A DNA stretch of 64,000 nt from DATAQC01 sp039649175 (GTDB lineage Bacteria; Actinomycetota; Acidimicrobiia; Acidimicrobiales; AC-14): assembly GCA_039649175.1 (NCBI GenBank), contig JBBWZS010000020.1, forward strand, positions 1 to 64,000, given 5' to 3'. Under the pieces are notes generated by a model. The model saw only the letters and a list, made by a program, of their open reading frames with translations, was not told the DNA's origin and searched no databases. The position numbers and the translations under genes are program-made. Below are positions 49,662 to 59,559 of the stretch, in pieces; position 1 is the stretch's first letter; each line of letters starts with the position of its first letter.

Positions 49662-52600
49662 CTACCGGGCGATGAAGTACTTGGCCCGGGGGTGGTGGCA
49701 GATGACGGCCGAGGTGGTCTGCTCGGGGTGGAACTGGAAGTCCTCGCTGACGGCCACGCCGATGCGCTCCACCTCGAGCAAGTCGGCCACCTTGGCGTTG
49801 TCCTCCAGGTCGGGACAGGCGGGGTAGCCCCACGAGTAGCGCCCACCCCGGTAGTGCTGGCGCAACAGCATGTCGACCAGCTTGCCGTCGTCGTCGGCGA
49901 AACCCCACTCCTCGCGGATGCGCCGGTGCCAGTACTCGGCCAACGCCTCGGCCATCTCCACGCCCAGGCCGTGGAGGAGGAGGTACTCCTGGTAGCGGTC
50001 CTCGGCGAACAGGTGGGCGGTGGCCTCCGAGACCGCTTCACCCATGGTGACCACGTGGAAGGCGGCGTAGTCGACCTCACCGGAGTCGATGGGCCGGAAG
50101 AAGTCGGCGATGCACAGGAACGGCTCCTGGCCCTGGCGGGGGAAGGAGAACCGCAGCCACTCCGACGTGCGGGTGTCGTCTTTCCAGATGACCAGGTCGT
50201 TGCCGTCACCGTTGGCCGCGTAGTAGCCGTAGGCCACCTGGGGCACAAGGGCGCCGCTCTCCTTGGCCTTGGCCAGTTCCTCCCGCAGCGTGGGGCGCAT
50301 GCGGGCCTTGAAGTCGGCGTCGGACTCGGTCCTGCCGGTGTCGGGGTCCTTGACGGGCCGGAACTGCCACTGGTGACGGAACAGGGCGGTCTCGTTGAGC
50401 CACCCGGCGATCTCGTCGATGGGAAGGCCCTTCACCACCCGGGAGCCGAGGAAGGGCGGCACGAAGATGGTGTTGTCGGTCTCCACCTCGGGTGAGCGCG
50501 CCGGGATGCCCTCGCCGCCCCCGGCGGGCGCCACCGATCGAGAACGGGAGGGGCCGACCCGCCCGGTGAGCTCCCGCCCGAAGTTGGGGTCGTCGCTGCC
50601 GGTGCGCTTGAGGTCCATCAGCTGGTCGAGGGTGCGCAGGCCCTCGAAGGCGTCCTTGCCGTAGAACAGGCGCCCGTCGTAGACCTCGCGCAGGTCGCGC
50701 TCCACGTAGCGGCGGGTGAGCGCCGCGCCGCCGAGGAGCACGGGGATGTCGGCCAGACCGCGCTGGTTCAGCTCCTCCAGGTTCTCGCGCATGATGAGCG
50801 TGCTCTTCACCAGCAGGCCGCTCATGCCGATGGCGTCGGCGCCCACCTCGGTGGCCTTGGCCACCATCTCGTTGACGGCCACCTTGATGCCCAGGTTGTG
50901 GACCTCGTAGCCGTTGTTGGTGAGGATGATGTCGACGAGGTTCTTGCCGATGTCGTGGACGTCGCCCTTCACCGTGGCCAGCACCACCCGGCCCTTGCCC
51001 CCCTGGTCGGACTTCTCCATGTGGGGCTCGAGGTGGGCGACGGCAGCCTTCATGGCCTCGGCCGACTGGAGCACGAAGGGCAGCTGCATCTCACCCGAGG
51101 CGAACAGGTCGCCCACCACCTTCATGCCGGCGAGGAGGGTGTCGTTGACGATGTCGAGTGCGGGTGTGGTGGTGAGGGCCTCGTCGAGGTCGTCGGTGAG
51201 GCCGTTGCGGTCGCCGTCGATGATGCGGTGGTGCAGGCGGTCGGCGACGGGCCAGCCGCTGCGGTCCTCCTTCTCCACCTTGTTGGCATCGACGCCCTCG
51301 AACAGCCCGAGCAGCTCCTGCAACGGGTCGTAGCCCTCCCTGCGGCGGTCGTAGATCAGGTCGAGGCACACCTCGCGCTGGCGCTCGGGCATGCGCGACA
51401 GGGGGATGATGCGCCCGGCGTGGACGATGGCGGCGTCGAGGCCGGCCTCCACGCACTCGTGCAGGAACACCGAGTTGAGGGCGTGGCGGGCCGCCGGGGT
51501 GAGGCCGAACGACACGTTGGACAGGCCCAGGATGGTGTGCACCCCGGGCAGCTCGGCCTTGATGCGCCGGATCCCCTCGATGGTCTCGATGCCGTCGCGC
51601 CTGCTCTCCTCCATGCCCGTCGACAGCGGAAGGGCGAGGGCGTCGAAGAGCAGGTCGGACGCCTCCATGCCGTAGCGGTTCACGGCGAGGTCGTGGATGG
51701 CCCGGGCCGAGCGCACCTTCCAGTCGGCGGTGCGGGCCTGGCCCTCGGTGTCGATGCAGGTGCACACCACGGCGGCGCCGTACTCGCGGGCGAGGGAGAA
51801 GAAGCGGTCGAAGCGGGTGCCGGGGGCGTCGCCGTCCTCCAGGTTCACCGAGTTGAGCACGGGCTTGCCGCCGATCCACTGCAGGCCCTGCTCGATGACG
51901 GCGGGCTCGGTGGAGTCGAGCACGAGGGGGATGCTGGCCTGGGTGGCGAAGCGACGGGCCACCTCGTCCATGTCGGCCACGCCGTCCTCACCCGTGTAGT
52001 CGACGCACACGTCGAGCAGGTGGGCGCCCTCTTTCACCTGGGCCTGGGCCATGGCCACGCACTTGTCCCAGTCGTCGGACAGCATGGCCTCGCGGAAGGC
52101 CTTCGACCCGTTGGCGTTGGTCTTCTCGCCCACCACCAGGAACGACGTGTCCTGGCGGAACGGGACGTGCGAGTAGATCGACGCCGCCCCGGGCTCGTGC
52201 ACCGGCTGGCGCCGCGCGGGGGTGAGGTCACGGCAGCGTTCGACGACGGCCCGCAGGTGCTCGGGCGTGGTGCCGCAGCACCCGCCGATGACCTGCACAC
52301 CCAGCTCGGACACGAACCGGGCGTGGTAGTCGGCCAGCTGGTCGGGAGTGAGGTCGTAGTGCATCTTGCCGTCGACCACCGACGGCAACCCGGCGTTGGG
52401 CAGGCAGGAGATGGGTACCCGGCAGTGCTGCGACAGGTGGCGCAGGTGCTCGTGCATCTCGCCCGGGCCGGTGGCGCAGTTGAGGCCGATGACGTCGGGG
52501 CGGACAGCTTCGAGGGCGGTGAGGGCGGCGGCGATCTCGGTGCCCGGCAGCATGCGCCCGGTGAGCTCGACGGTGACCTGCACCTGCAGCGGCACCTGGC

Positions 52601-53147
52601 GGCCGGCGGCGGCCATGGCCCGCCGGGACCCGATGATGGCGGCCTTGGCCTGGAGCAGGTCGAAGACGGTCTCGATGATGATGAGGTCGACGCCGCCCTC
52701 GAGCAGCCCGGCGGCCTGGACCTCGAAGCAGTCGCGCAGCTCGGCGAAGCGGATCTGGCCGAGCGAGGGGAACTTGGTGCCGGGACCGATGGAGCCCGCC
52801 ACCCAGGGGCCCCCGTCGCTGCGGCGGTAGCCGTCGGCCACCTCGCGGGCGATGCGGGCCGCCTTGACGTTGAGCTCGTGGGTGCGCTCGGCCAGCCCGT
52901 ACTCGGCGAGGGTGACGGGCAACGAGCCGAAGCTGTCGGTCTCGACCACGTCGACGCCGACGTCGAGGAACGACCGGTGCAGGTCGGCGATCACGTCGGG
53001 CCTGGTGTCGACCAGGATCTCGTTGCAGCCTTCGAGGGCGGCGCCACCGAAATCGTCGGCGGTGAGCTCTCGCACCTGGAGGTTGGTGCCGGTGGCGCCG
53101 TCGTAGATGACAACGCGCTCGTTCACGGCTTGCAGGTAGCGATCCAC
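49662..53147 (-). CDS. metH: cobalamin-dependent methionine synthase
   Basis: A 1161-residue MetH with all modules: homocysteine-binding domain (1-310; zinc-type cysteines in GLNCATGPG and IGGCCGTTPEH), methyltetrahydrofolate-binding domain (about 325-600; VVGEKTNANGSKAF), cobalamin cap and binding domain (about 640-870; GDVHDIGKN with the cobalt-ligand His), and the reactivation domain (about 920-1161; RPTLREELAKAKESG, YGYYAANGDGNDL). It methylates homocysteine to methionine. GTG 53147 is preferred over TTG/ATG further up because TAGCCT lies seven bases before it. A cobalamin adenosyltransferase gene is nearby. Confidence 0.95.
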   Translation of the reverse strand: MDRYLQAVNERVVIYDGATGTNLQVRELTADDFGGAALEGCNEILVDTRPDVIADLHRSFLDVGVDVVETDSFGSLPVTLAEYGLAERTHELNVKAARIAREVADGYRRSDGGPWVAGSIGPGTKFPSLGQIRFAELRDCFEVQAAGLLEGGVDLIIIETVFDLLQAKAAIIGSRRAMAAAGRQVPLQVQVTVELTGRMLPGTEIAAALTALEAVRPDVIGLNCATGPGEMHEHLRHLSQHCRVPISCLPNAGLPSVVDGKMHYDLTPDQLADYHARFVSELGVQVIGGCCGTTPEHLRAVVERCRDLTPARRQPVHEPGAASIYSHVPFRQDTSFLVVGEKTNANGSKAFREAMLSDDWDKCVAMAQAQVKEGAHLLDVCVDYTGEDGVADMDEVARRFATQASIPLVLDSTEPAVIEQGLQWIGGKPVLNSVNLEDGDAPGTRFDRFFSLAREYGAAVVCTCIDTEGQARTADWKVRSARAIHDLAVNRYGMEASDLLFDALALPLSTGMEESRRDGIETIEGIRRIKAELPGVHTILGLSNVSFGLTPAARHALNSVFLHECVEAGLDAAIVHAGRIIPLSRMPERQREVCLDLIYDRRREGYDPLQELLGLFEGVDANKVEKEDRSGWPVADRLHHRIIDGDRNGLTDDLDEALTTTPALDIVNDTLLAGMKVVGDLFASGEMQLPFVLQSAEAMKAAVAHLEPHMEKSDQGGKGRVVLATVKGDVHDIGKNLVDIILTNNGYEVHNLGIKVAVNEMVAKATEVGADAIGMSGLLVKSTLIMRENLEELNQRGLADIPVLLGGAALTRRYVERDLREVYDGRLFYGKDAFEGLRTLDQLMDLKRTGSDDPNFGRELTGRVGPSRSRSVAPAGGGEGIPARSPEVETDNTIFVPPFLGSRVVKGLPIDEIAGWLNETALFRHQWQFRPVKDPDTGRTESDADFKARMRPTLREELAKAKESGALVPQVAYGYYAANGDGNDLVIWKDDTRTSEWLRFSFPRQGQEPFLCIADFFRPIDSGEVDYAAFHVVTMGEAVSEATAHLFAEDRYQEYLLLHGLGVEMAEALAEYWHRRIREEWGFADDDGKLVDMLLRQHYRGGRYSWGYPACPDLEDNAKVADLLEVERIGVAVSEDFQFHPEQTTSAVICHHPRAKYFIAR

Positions 53148-53154
53148 CCCGGTC

Positions 53155-53160
53155 AGGCTA
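53155..53160 (-). promoter_or_regulatory. leaderless-type -10 element of metH
   Basis: TAGCCT on the minus strand, seven bases before GTG 53147. No cobalamin riboswitch is visible upstream. Confidence 0.5.
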
Positions 53161-53280
53161 CCGGCCGTTGCCATCGTGGACGTCGGCCTTCCAGATCGTG
53201 CGTGTCGGATAGGGAAAAGGAATCAGTGACATCGGGGTCGAATAGGTCATGAACATGGCTCGTCAGGAGGAATGGCCGGG

Positions 53281-53694
53281 ATGACCACGATGATCCTGCT
53301 CGTGGTGATGTTCGCGGCCGTCGTGGTGCCCCAAGCGTGGAAGGCCCGGACCGAGCGCCACCAGGACTTCCTCGACAGCATCCACCTCCACGCCGGAGTG
53401 GAGCGCCCACCCGACGGTCCCCCTCCGGCTCGCCGGCCTCCCTCCACGCTGGCCCGGCGGCGGACGGTCTTCAAGGCCCTCCTGGCGTCGGTGGGCGTGT
53501 CGGCGGTCGCCGCCGTCGTCTTCCCGGCCAAGGCGAGCCTCATCGCCCAACTGGCCGTCGACAACTGCCTGCTGGCCTACGTGGGCCAACTCGTGCGCTG
53601 GCGCGACGCCCGCAGCCCCGTCCGGGCGCCCGTTCCGGCTCCCGACATGGTCCTGACGCCGTCGTCGGTACAGCCCGCCCTGCGCATCGGCTGA
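53281..53694 (+). CDS. hypothetical two-helix membrane protein
   Basis: A 137-residue protein with hydrophobic helices at about 1-17 (MTTMILLVVMFAAVVVP) and 70-95 (FKALLASVGVSAVAAVVFPA). No family is recognised. ATG 53281 is ten bases after AGGAGG; ATG 53272 is one base after it and too close. It is divergent from metH and ended by a strong hairpin. Confidence 0.65.
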   Translation: MTTMILLVVMFAAVVVPQAWKARTERHQDFLDSIHLHAGVERPPDGPPPARRPPSTLARRRTVFKALLASVGVSAVAAVVFPAKASLIAQLAVDNCLLAYVGQLVRWRDARSPVRAPVPAPDMVLTPSSVQPALRIG

Positions 53695-53701
53695 GCTTTT
53701 G

Positions 53702-53739
53702 GTGACGGGCACCCGGGTGCTTCGCACCGCGCCCGTCAC
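53702..53739 (+). terminator. two-tier hairpin terminator
   Basis: GTGACGGGC (53702-53710) pairs with GCCCGTCAC (53731-53739); inside, GGTGC and GCACC pair around TTC. It follows the 53694 stop by seven bases. Confidence 0.65.
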
Positions 53740-53811
53740 TGCCGTCGGGGGCCCCTGCCCCGCCGGCGTGTGAACCCGCGGCAGCCGCGATTCTGGTCGA
53801 AGGCGTGCCGG

Positions 53812-53817
53812 TAGGCT
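53812..53817 (+). promoter_or_regulatory. possible -10 element of the adenosyltransferase gene
   Basis: TAGGCT nine bases before GTG 53827, a slightly longer spacing than the leaderless set. Confidence 0.35.
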
Positions 53818-53826
53818 CGGCCGTCC

Positions 53827-54369
53827 GTGAAGATCTACACCCGAGCCGGCGACGACGGCACCACCGGATTGCTCTTCGGCGGACGGGTGCGCAAGGACTC
53901 GCCGGTGACCACCGCCTGCGGCGACGTCGACGAGGCCCAGGCGGTCCTGGGCGTGGCGCGCAGCGCCGCCGACGCCACGCCCGAGCTCGACGCCCTCGTG
54001 GTCGGCATCCAGCGCCACCTGTGGGTGCTGATGGCGGAGTTGTCCACCGCCCCTGAGAGCCGGGCAAAGCTGGTTGGCGGCCAGACGCTCGTGACGGCCG
54101 ACATGGTCGCCGGCCTGGAACTACTCATCGACGACCTGGCGGCGCGCGCCGACCCCCCCACCGAGTTCGTCGTCCCCGGCCAGGCTCCCAGCGCGGCGTT
54201 CCTCGACCTGGCCCGCACCGTCGTGCGCCGGGCCGAGCGCCACTCCCTGGCGGTGGCCGCCGAAGGGTCCCAGGTCGTGCCCTACCTGAACCGTCTCTCC
54301 GACCTGCTCTGGACCATGGCCCGCTGGCGCGAGGGAGAGTCGCTCACCGCCCGCTCGCCGACGCCGTGA
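53827..54369 (+). CDS. PduO-type cob(I)alamin adenosyltransferase
   Basis: A 180-residue protein of the PduO/CobO2 (EutT-like fold) family. KIYTRAGDDGTTGLLFGGRV binds ATP and RTVVRRAERHS (about 133-143) with PYLNRLSDLLW binds cobalamin. It makes adenosylcobalamin from cob(I)alamin and ATP. It is 680 bases from metH, which uses methylcobalamin; an adenosylcobalamin-dependent mutase is expected elsewhere. GTG 53827 starts at the conserved KIYTRAGD. Confidence 0.92.
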   Translation: MKIYTRAGDDGTTGLLFGGRVRKDSPVTTACGDVDEAQAVLGVARSAADATPELDALVVGIQRHLWVLMAELSTAPESRAKLVGGQTLVTADMVAGLELLIDDLAARADPPTEFVVPGQAPSAAFLDLARTVVRRAERHSLAVAAEGSQVVPYLNRLSDLLWTMARWREGESLTARSPTP

Positions 54370-54427
54370 CGGCCGGCGACCTGCGACCCACCGACATGAC
54401 CCTGAAAGACCTGGAAGGAACAGCCTC

Positions 54428-55906
54428 ATGGGACTGACCTGCACCCTCGACGCCGAGGCCCCCGCCGATGTCGCCGTGCTGGGCGTGCCCGTGTTCTCCG
54501 GCGGCGAGGTGCCCGCCGGCGCCGGGGCCGAGCTCGACGGCCACTGGTTGAGCGAGCGCCACTTCGAGGCCAAGCCCGGTGAGACCCTGGCCCTGCCCGC
54601 GGACGACGGCACCACGGTGATCGCCGTGGGCATGGGCGCCCGTGACGACGTGACCGCCGAGACCCTCCGCAAGGGCGCCGCCGCCCTGGTGCGCGCCGCC
54701 TGGCACTCCCCGGCCGTGGCCACCACCCTGGTGGCTGCCGCCCCCGAGCTGGACGGCGCCGCCGCCGTCCAGGCCGTGGTCGAAGGCGCCGCTCTGGCCG
54801 CCTACCGCTTCACCCGCTACAAGGGCGACCCCCATCCGTGCCTGCTGGAGACGTTCACGGTCGTGGCCGAGGGCCGGGCCGCGGAGTCGGGCCTGCAACG
54901 GGGCAACCGGGTGGTGGCGGCGGTGACCATGGCGCGCGACCTGGTGAACGAGCCCGCCGGCGCCATGACTCCCTCCCGCCTGGCCGACGTGGCCGCCGAA
55001 GCGGCTGCGGGTGGTCGCCTGGAGCTCACCGTCTGGGACGAGGTCGACATCGCCTCCGAGAACCTGGGCGGCCTCGAAGGCGTGGCCCGGGGCTCGGACG
55101 AGCCCGCCCGGCTGATCCGGTTGGCGTGGGAGCCCCCCAACCCCCGAGCCCGCATCGCCTTGGTGGGCAAGGGGATCACCTTCGACTCGGGAGGCTTGTC
55201 GATCAAGTCGGCCGAGGGCATGGAGACCATGAAGACCGACATGTCGGGGGCGGCGGCGGTGCTGGCCACCATGGCCGCCCTGCCCGACCTGGCGCCCGAC
55301 GTGGCCGTGCTGGCCATCGTGCCCGCCACCGAGAACATGCCCGGCGGTCACGCCACCAAGCCCGGCGACGTGCTCAAGGCCCGCAACGGCAAGACCATCG
55401 AGGTGCTCAACACCGACGCCGAAGGGCGGCTGGTGCTGGCCGACGGACTGTCGCTGGCCGTGGAGGCGGGGGTGGACGCCATCGTCGACCTGGCCACCCT
55501 CACCGGCGCGTGCATCGTGGCACTCGGGCCCAAGATCGCCGGCCTCATGGGCAACCACGAGGGTTGGGTCGACCAGGTTCGCACCGCCGCCGACCGGGCG
55601 GGCGAGAAGGTGTGGCCGCTCCCGCTGCCCCAGGAGTACCGCCGTTCCATCGACTCCGAGATCGCCGACGTGAAGAACATCGGCTCCGATCGCTACGGCG
55701 GGGCGCTCACCGCCGGGCTGTTCCTGCGCGAGTTCGTGGGCGACGTGCCCTGGGCCCACCTCGACATCGCCGGTCCCGCCCGCAGCGGAGACGATGACGG
55801 CTACGTCCGCAAGGGCGGCACCGGATGGGGCGTGCGCACGCTGCTGGAACTGGTGTGCTCCTTCGACCCGCCCGTCCCCACGCACGGGTCGCCGCCTGCA
55901 GGCTGA
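54428..55906 (+). CDS. pepA: leucyl aminopeptidase (M17)
   Basis: A 492-residue M17 metallopeptidase. The N-terminal macro-like domain (1-160) leads to the catalytic domain with VGKGITFDSGGLSIKS (about 243-258), MKTDMSGAAAVL, NTDAEGRLVLADGL (about 322-335) and the C-terminal DIAGPARSGDDDGYVRKGGTGWGVRTL. All usual metal ligands are in these blocks. It removes N-terminal residues from peptides in the cytoplasm. AAGGAA lies nine bases before ATG 54428. Confidence 0.95.
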   Translation: MGLTCTLDAEAPADVAVLGVPVFSGGEVPAGAGAELDGHWLSERHFEAKPGETLALPADDGTTVIAVGMGARDDVTAETLRKGAAALVRAAWHSPAVATTLVAAAPELDGAAAVQAVVEGAALAAYRFTRYKGDPHPCLLETFTVVAEGRAAESGLQRGNRVVAAVTMARDLVNEPAGAMTPSRLADVAAEAAAGGRLELTVWDEVDIASENLGGLEGVARGSDEPARLIRLAWEPPNPRARIALVGKGITFDSGGLSIKSAEGMETMKTDMSGAAAVLATMAALPDLAPDVAVLAIVPATENMPGGHATKPGDVLKARNGKTIEVLNTDAEGRLVLADGLSLAVEAGVDAIVDLATLTGACIVALGPKIAGLMGNHEGWVDQVRTAADRAGEKVWPLPLPQEYRRSIDSEIADVKNIGSDRYGGALTAGLFLREFVGDVPWAHLDIAGPARSGDDDGYVRKGGTGWGVRTLLELVCSFDPPVPTHGSPPAG

Positions 55907-55922
55907 CGTGGGAGAGTGAGAC

Positions 55923-57440
55923 ATGGCGGACGCGGACGCTCCCAACGGCGGCGGACGACGGCCTCCCAAGGCCCGTCCCGCGCCCGACCGCACGCCGAGC
56001 GCCCCCCGCCGGCCAGCAGCCAAGAAGGCGGCGGCGACGTCGGGCCCCGACGACGTGACCGCTCCGCCCCCGCCTCCGGCCACGCGGCGGGCACCGGCCA
56101 AGAAGGCCGCGGCAACGACACCGGCGGGCGGTGAGGCCGGGGCGACGCCTCCGGCCACGCGCCGGACGCCGACCAAGAAGGTGACGGCGGCGGCCGGCGC
56201 GGGTGCCCCGGCGCCGGCCACCCGCCGGGCCACCGCCAAGAAGGCGGCCACCACCCGGACCGATGACGTGGCGGCAGCAGCGGCTCCGACCACGCGGCGA
56301 ACACCGGCCAACAAGGCCGCTGCTCCCGCCACCAGGCGGCCTCGGTCGGCCTCCGCCGCCCAGGCCCCGTCAGCAGCCGCGTCGGAGGCAGCCGCGTCGG
56401 AGGCAGCCACGTCGGAGGCAGCCACGTCGGAGGCAGGCGCGTCGGAGTTGCCGGCGCTGCCCCCGCCCTTCGAGGTGCCGCCCCCGCCCCCGCCGCCGGA
56501 CGCCGTACTCACTCCCCCGCCGCCACCCGGGTGGGATGCACCTCCTCCACCTCCACCACCTCCACCTCCGCCGCCTCCGCCTCCGCCACCGCCGCCCCAG
56601 TCAGCGGACGACGCCCCGGCACCGGCGCCGGTGTGGACACCGCCCGGCGGCGGTCCTGCCCAGAGCCCGACCACGCCACCGCCACCGCCCGCCGGCTCGA
56701 TGGCGCCGCCACCACCCGGGGGCGGTTGGGCGCCACCGCCGGGAGCGGCGCACCCCGGTGAGTGGCGACCTCCCGGCAGCGCCCCCCCTCCCACCTGGCC
56801 CGGCGCCCCCCAATGGGCACCACCCGCCGCCACGCCGACCGAAGGGCTGGCCGTCGCCAGCTTCGTGGTCTCGCTGGCGTCGGTGATCCTGTTCTTCCTC
56901 GTCGTCCCCGCCATCGTGGCCTTCGTCCTGGGCATCATCGCCCTGCGCAGGATCAAGCGCAGGGCGCCGCGGGGCGGCCGGAGCCTGGCCATCGCCGGTG
57001 TGATCATCGGCCTGGTGGTCGCCTTGGGCGGCACTGCCTTCGACGTCGGCGTCGCCTACTTCGCCACCCACACCACGAGTTACGACGACTTGGCGCCGGG
57101 CGACTGCGTCAAGCGGCCCAATGGCGAGGTCGTCCTGCTCCGCCGCCAGAGCTGTTCGGGCAACCACGACCGTCAGGTCTTCGCGACCCTCGACGACCCG
57201 GCGGGTGACTCGGCGGCCTACCCGGGGCGCACCACCTTGCGGACCTTCGCTGAGAGCGAGTGCCTGCTCCGGTTCTCAGCACTGGCGACCGACGTCCCCA
57301 ACCGGGCCGACCTGGGTGTGTTCTTCCTGGTCCCCAACCAGAAGTCGTGGGAGAACAGCGGCAACCGTCGGATCGTCTGCATGGTGGGCACCCGCGACGG
57401 GTCGTCGCTGACGCAACCGCTGCCGCTCGCCGCCAGGTAG
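55923..57440 (+). CDS. proline-rich DUF4190 / septum-formation-like membrane protein
   Basis: A 505-residue protein. Residues 1-170 are basic repeats (RRPAAKKAA, TRRAPAKKAA) followed by ASEAATSEA repeats from a 15-base unit; 170-300 are proline-rich, with an uninterrupted run of about 20 prolines. Two transmembrane helices with a DUF4190 pattern (about 305-375; LAVASFVVSLASVILFFLVVP, GRSLAIAGVIIGLVVAL) follow. The extracytoplasmic end (about 390-505) has LAPGDCVKRPNGEV and three more Cys, like the Septum_form domain of actinobacteria. It may act in envelope growth. Confidence 0.8.
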   Translation: MADADAPNGGGRRPPKARPAPDRTPSAPRRPAAKKAAATSGPDDVTAPPPPPATRRAPAKKAAATTPAGGEAGATPPATRRTPTKKVTAAAGAGAPAPATRRATAKKAATTRTDDVAAAAAPTTRRTPANKAAAPATRRPRSASAAQAPSAAASEAAASEAATSEAATSEAGASELPALPPPFEVPPPPPPPDAVLTPPPPPGWDAPPPPPPPPPPPPPPPPPPPQSADDAPAPAPVWTPPGGGPAQSPTTPPPPPAGSMAPPPPGGGWAPPPGAAHPGEWRPPGSAPPPTWPGAPQWAPPAATPTEGLAVASFVVSLASVILFFLVVPAIVAFVLGIIALRRIKRRAPRGGRSLAIAGVIIGLVVALGGTAFDVGVAYFATHTTSYDDLAPGDCVKRPNGEVVLLRRQSCSGNHDRQVFATLDDPAGDSAAYPGRTTLRTFAESECLLRFSALATDVPNRADLGVFFLVPNQKSWENSGNRRIVCMVGTRDGSSLTQPLPLAAR

Positions 57441-57450
57441 GTCGGGCCCG

Positions 57451-59478
57451 GTGGTGACCGACCTGGCGCTCCCCGCGGACACCGGAGACCGCCCGGCGCC
57501 GCCTCCACCCGACGCGCCAGGCCCGACCCTGCGCTATCGGGCGCCCCTCGACGGGCTGCGGGCGCTGGCGGTGATGGCGGTGCTGGCCTACCACGGCGAC
57601 CTGGTGTGGGCACGGGGTGGCTTCATCGGCGTGGACGTGTTCTTCGTCCTCAGCGGCTTCCTCATCACCGGCCTGATCCTCGTCGACCACCAGAGCTACG
57701 GCCGGGTGCGCCTCGGCCGGTTCTGGCGTCGTCGGGCCCTGCGCCTGCTTCCCGCCCTTATCGTGGTGCTGGTCGGCGTCTCGGTCGCCGTCCCCCTCCT
57801 GGCTCCCGACCAGAACTGGCGGCTGGGCGACGACCTGCTGGCGGCGCTGGCCTATGTGAGCAACTGGCGCCTGATCTACCAGCACCAGTCGTATTTCCAG
57901 GCCATCGGGCGGCCACCGGTGCTGCAACACCTCTGGAGCCTGGCGGTCGAGGAGCAGTTCTACCTGGTGTGGCCCGTCGTCGTCGCTGTCGCCTTGCGCG
58001 CCGGGATCACCCGCCGGCGGATGGTGCGCCTCATCGTGGTGGCCGCCGTCGGGTCGGCCGCCCTGATGGCCGCCCTCTACCGGCCCGCCGACGACCCGTC
58101 GCGCGTCTATTACGGCACGGACACCCGCGCCGCCGCCCTGCTGGTGGGCGCCGCCGTGGCCTTCCTCTGGAACTGGGGCGGGGCCGGGCGGACCGCCGGC
58201 GGCCATGACACCGACGCGGGGGCCGAGTCGGCGCCGCCGGCCGCACCCCGCCGGGGGCGGGCCGTCGCCGTCCGTGCCCTCCTGGAGGCGGCCGGGGTGG
58301 CGGCGCTGGTGGGACTGGGCCTGTGCGTGAGGGGCCTCGACCAGCTGCGGCCCGGCCTGTACCGCGGCGGGTTCCTGGGCGTGGCCATGCTGGCAGCGGT
58401 GGTGGTCGCCGTGGGCGCGGCCGAGCGGCGCACGTTGGTGGGCCGGGTGCTCGGCTGGCGGCCCCTCGTGTGGCTGGGCCGGCGTTCCTATGGCGTGTAC
58501 CTGTGGTTCTGGCCGGTCTTCATGCTCACCCGGCCCCACGCCGACATCGACCTCACCGGTTACCCGCTGTTCGCCCTGCGCGCCTCCGTCACCGTGGCCC
58601 TGGCGACCGCCTCCTACCGCTTCGTGGAGATGCCGATCCGGTCCGGCGCCCTGGCGAGAACCTGGTCGGCACTGCGCTCGCGGTCGGGTCGTCGCGAGGC
58701 GAGCCGGGCCACGGCCTGGACCATGGCCGTCGCTCTGGCCTTCGCCGCCATCGCCGCGGGGGTCGTCGTCCACCGCCGCACCCCCACCCCGGACGCCTTC
58801 TTGGTAGAGGGCCGGCTGGCGCTGCGCCAGGTGCCGGCCGACAGGACGGTCGAGCCGGGATCGGCGACGACCACCACCTCCCAGGATCCGACGACCACCG
58901 TCGCCCCGCCCGAGCCCACTCCCGCCCCTACCCCACCGGCGCCGGCCGACACGGCGCCGGCGCCCACCGCACCCGCACCCGCGCCCGCCCACACTGCGGT
59001 GGTGGCGGCGACCGGGCCCCACGGCCGGGTCACCGCCATCGGCGAGTCGGTGCTGATGGAGGCCGAGCCCGAGCTGGCGGCGGCGGTTGACGACCTCACG
59101 CTCGAGGCCGCCGTCGGTCGCCAGATGGAGGGGACGATCAAAGCCGTCCAGGCCCTGCACGACGCCGGGGGGCTGGGCGACGAGATCATCGTGCAGGTCG
59201 GCAACAACGGCACCGTCACCAGCGACGAGTTCGAACAGCTCATGTCGTTGCTGTCGGGTGCCCGCCGGGTGGCGGTGGTCAACGTGAAGGTGCCCCGGGT
59301 GTGGGAGGAGTCGAACAACGACGTGCTCGCCTCGGGGGTGGCCAGATGGCCCAACGCGGTCCTGCTCGACTGGCACAGCCTCGGGTCGGCCAACCCCGAT
59401 GTGTTCCTCGACGACGGTGTCCACCTGCGGCCCGACGGTGTGCGCCTCTACACCCAGCTGATCCTGTCCGGCCTCTGA
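57451..59478 (+). CDS. OafA/YrhL-type membrane acyltransferase with SGNH-like domain
   Basis: A 675-residue protein. Residues 25-430 form the ten-to-eleven-helix acyltransferase-3 domain: PLDGLRALAVMAVLAYH (catalytic-type His), GFIGVDVFFVLSGFLITGLI, WSLAVEEQFYLVWP. A Pro/Thr-rich linker (about 465-515) joins an extracellular SGNH-like domain (about 525-675; AIGESVLMEAEPEL, QVGNNGTVT, DGVHLRPDGVRLYTQL). The usual GDSxxx Ser is replaced by GES. It transfers acyl groups, often acetyl, to envelope polysaccharide. It follows the DUF4190 gene by ten bases. Confidence 0.9.
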   Translation: MVTDLALPADTGDRPAPPPPDAPGPTLRYRAPLDGLRALAVMAVLAYHGDLVWARGGFIGVDVFFVLSGFLITGLILVDHQSYGRVRLGRFWRRRALRLLPALIVVLVGVSVAVPLLAPDQNWRLGDDLLAALAYVSNWRLIYQHQSYFQAIGRPPVLQHLWSLAVEEQFYLVWPVVVAVALRAGITRRRMVRLIVVAAVGSAALMAALYRPADDPSRVYYGTDTRAAALLVGAAVAFLWNWGGAGRTAGGHDTDAGAESAPPAAPRRGRAVAVRALLEAAGVAALVGLGLCVRGLDQLRPGLYRGGFLGVAMLAAVVVAVGAAERRTLVGRVLGWRPLVWLGRRSYGVYLWFWPVFMLTRPHADIDLTGYPLFALRASVTVALATASYRFVEMPIRSGALARTWSALRSRSGRREASRATAWTMAVALAFAAIAAGVVVHRRTPTPDAFLVEGRLALRQVPADRTVEPGSATTTTSQDPTTTVAPPEPTPAPTPPAPADTAPAPTAPAPAPAHTAVVAATGPHGRVTAIGESVLMEAEPELAAAVDDLTLEAAVGRQMEGTIKAVQALHDAGGLGDEIIVQVGNNGTVTSDEFEQLMSLLSGARRVAVVNVKVPRVWEESNNDVLASGVARWPNAVLLDWHSLGSANPDVFLDDGVHLRPDGVRLYTQLILSGL

Positions 59479-59521
59479 CCCGGGGCGCCGTGCGCGTATC
59501 GGCACTAGTGTTTGATCGCGG

Positions 59522-59547
59522 TTGAAATTTCCGGCGACAAATTTCAA
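59522..59547. promoter_or_regulatory. AT-rich palindrome TTGAAATTT-N8-AAATTTCAA
   Basis: A perfect nine-base inverted repeat 13 bases before the start of the first ricin-like gene. Its low GC content stands out. It may be an operator or a hairpin in the mRNA leader. Confidence 0.5.
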
Positions 59548-59559
59548 GGGAGATGCGGG

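Noticed and set aside
53175..53280. Cobalamin riboswitch upstream of metH
   Set aside because: The gap is too short and lacks the B12-box; a leaderless-type -10 lies directly before the GTG.
54344..57034. 896-codon minus-strand open frame rich in Gly/Val/Ala
   Set aside because: It is antisense to leucyl aminopeptidase and the DUF4190 gene, whose family motifs are clear; its own sequence has no recognisable domain.
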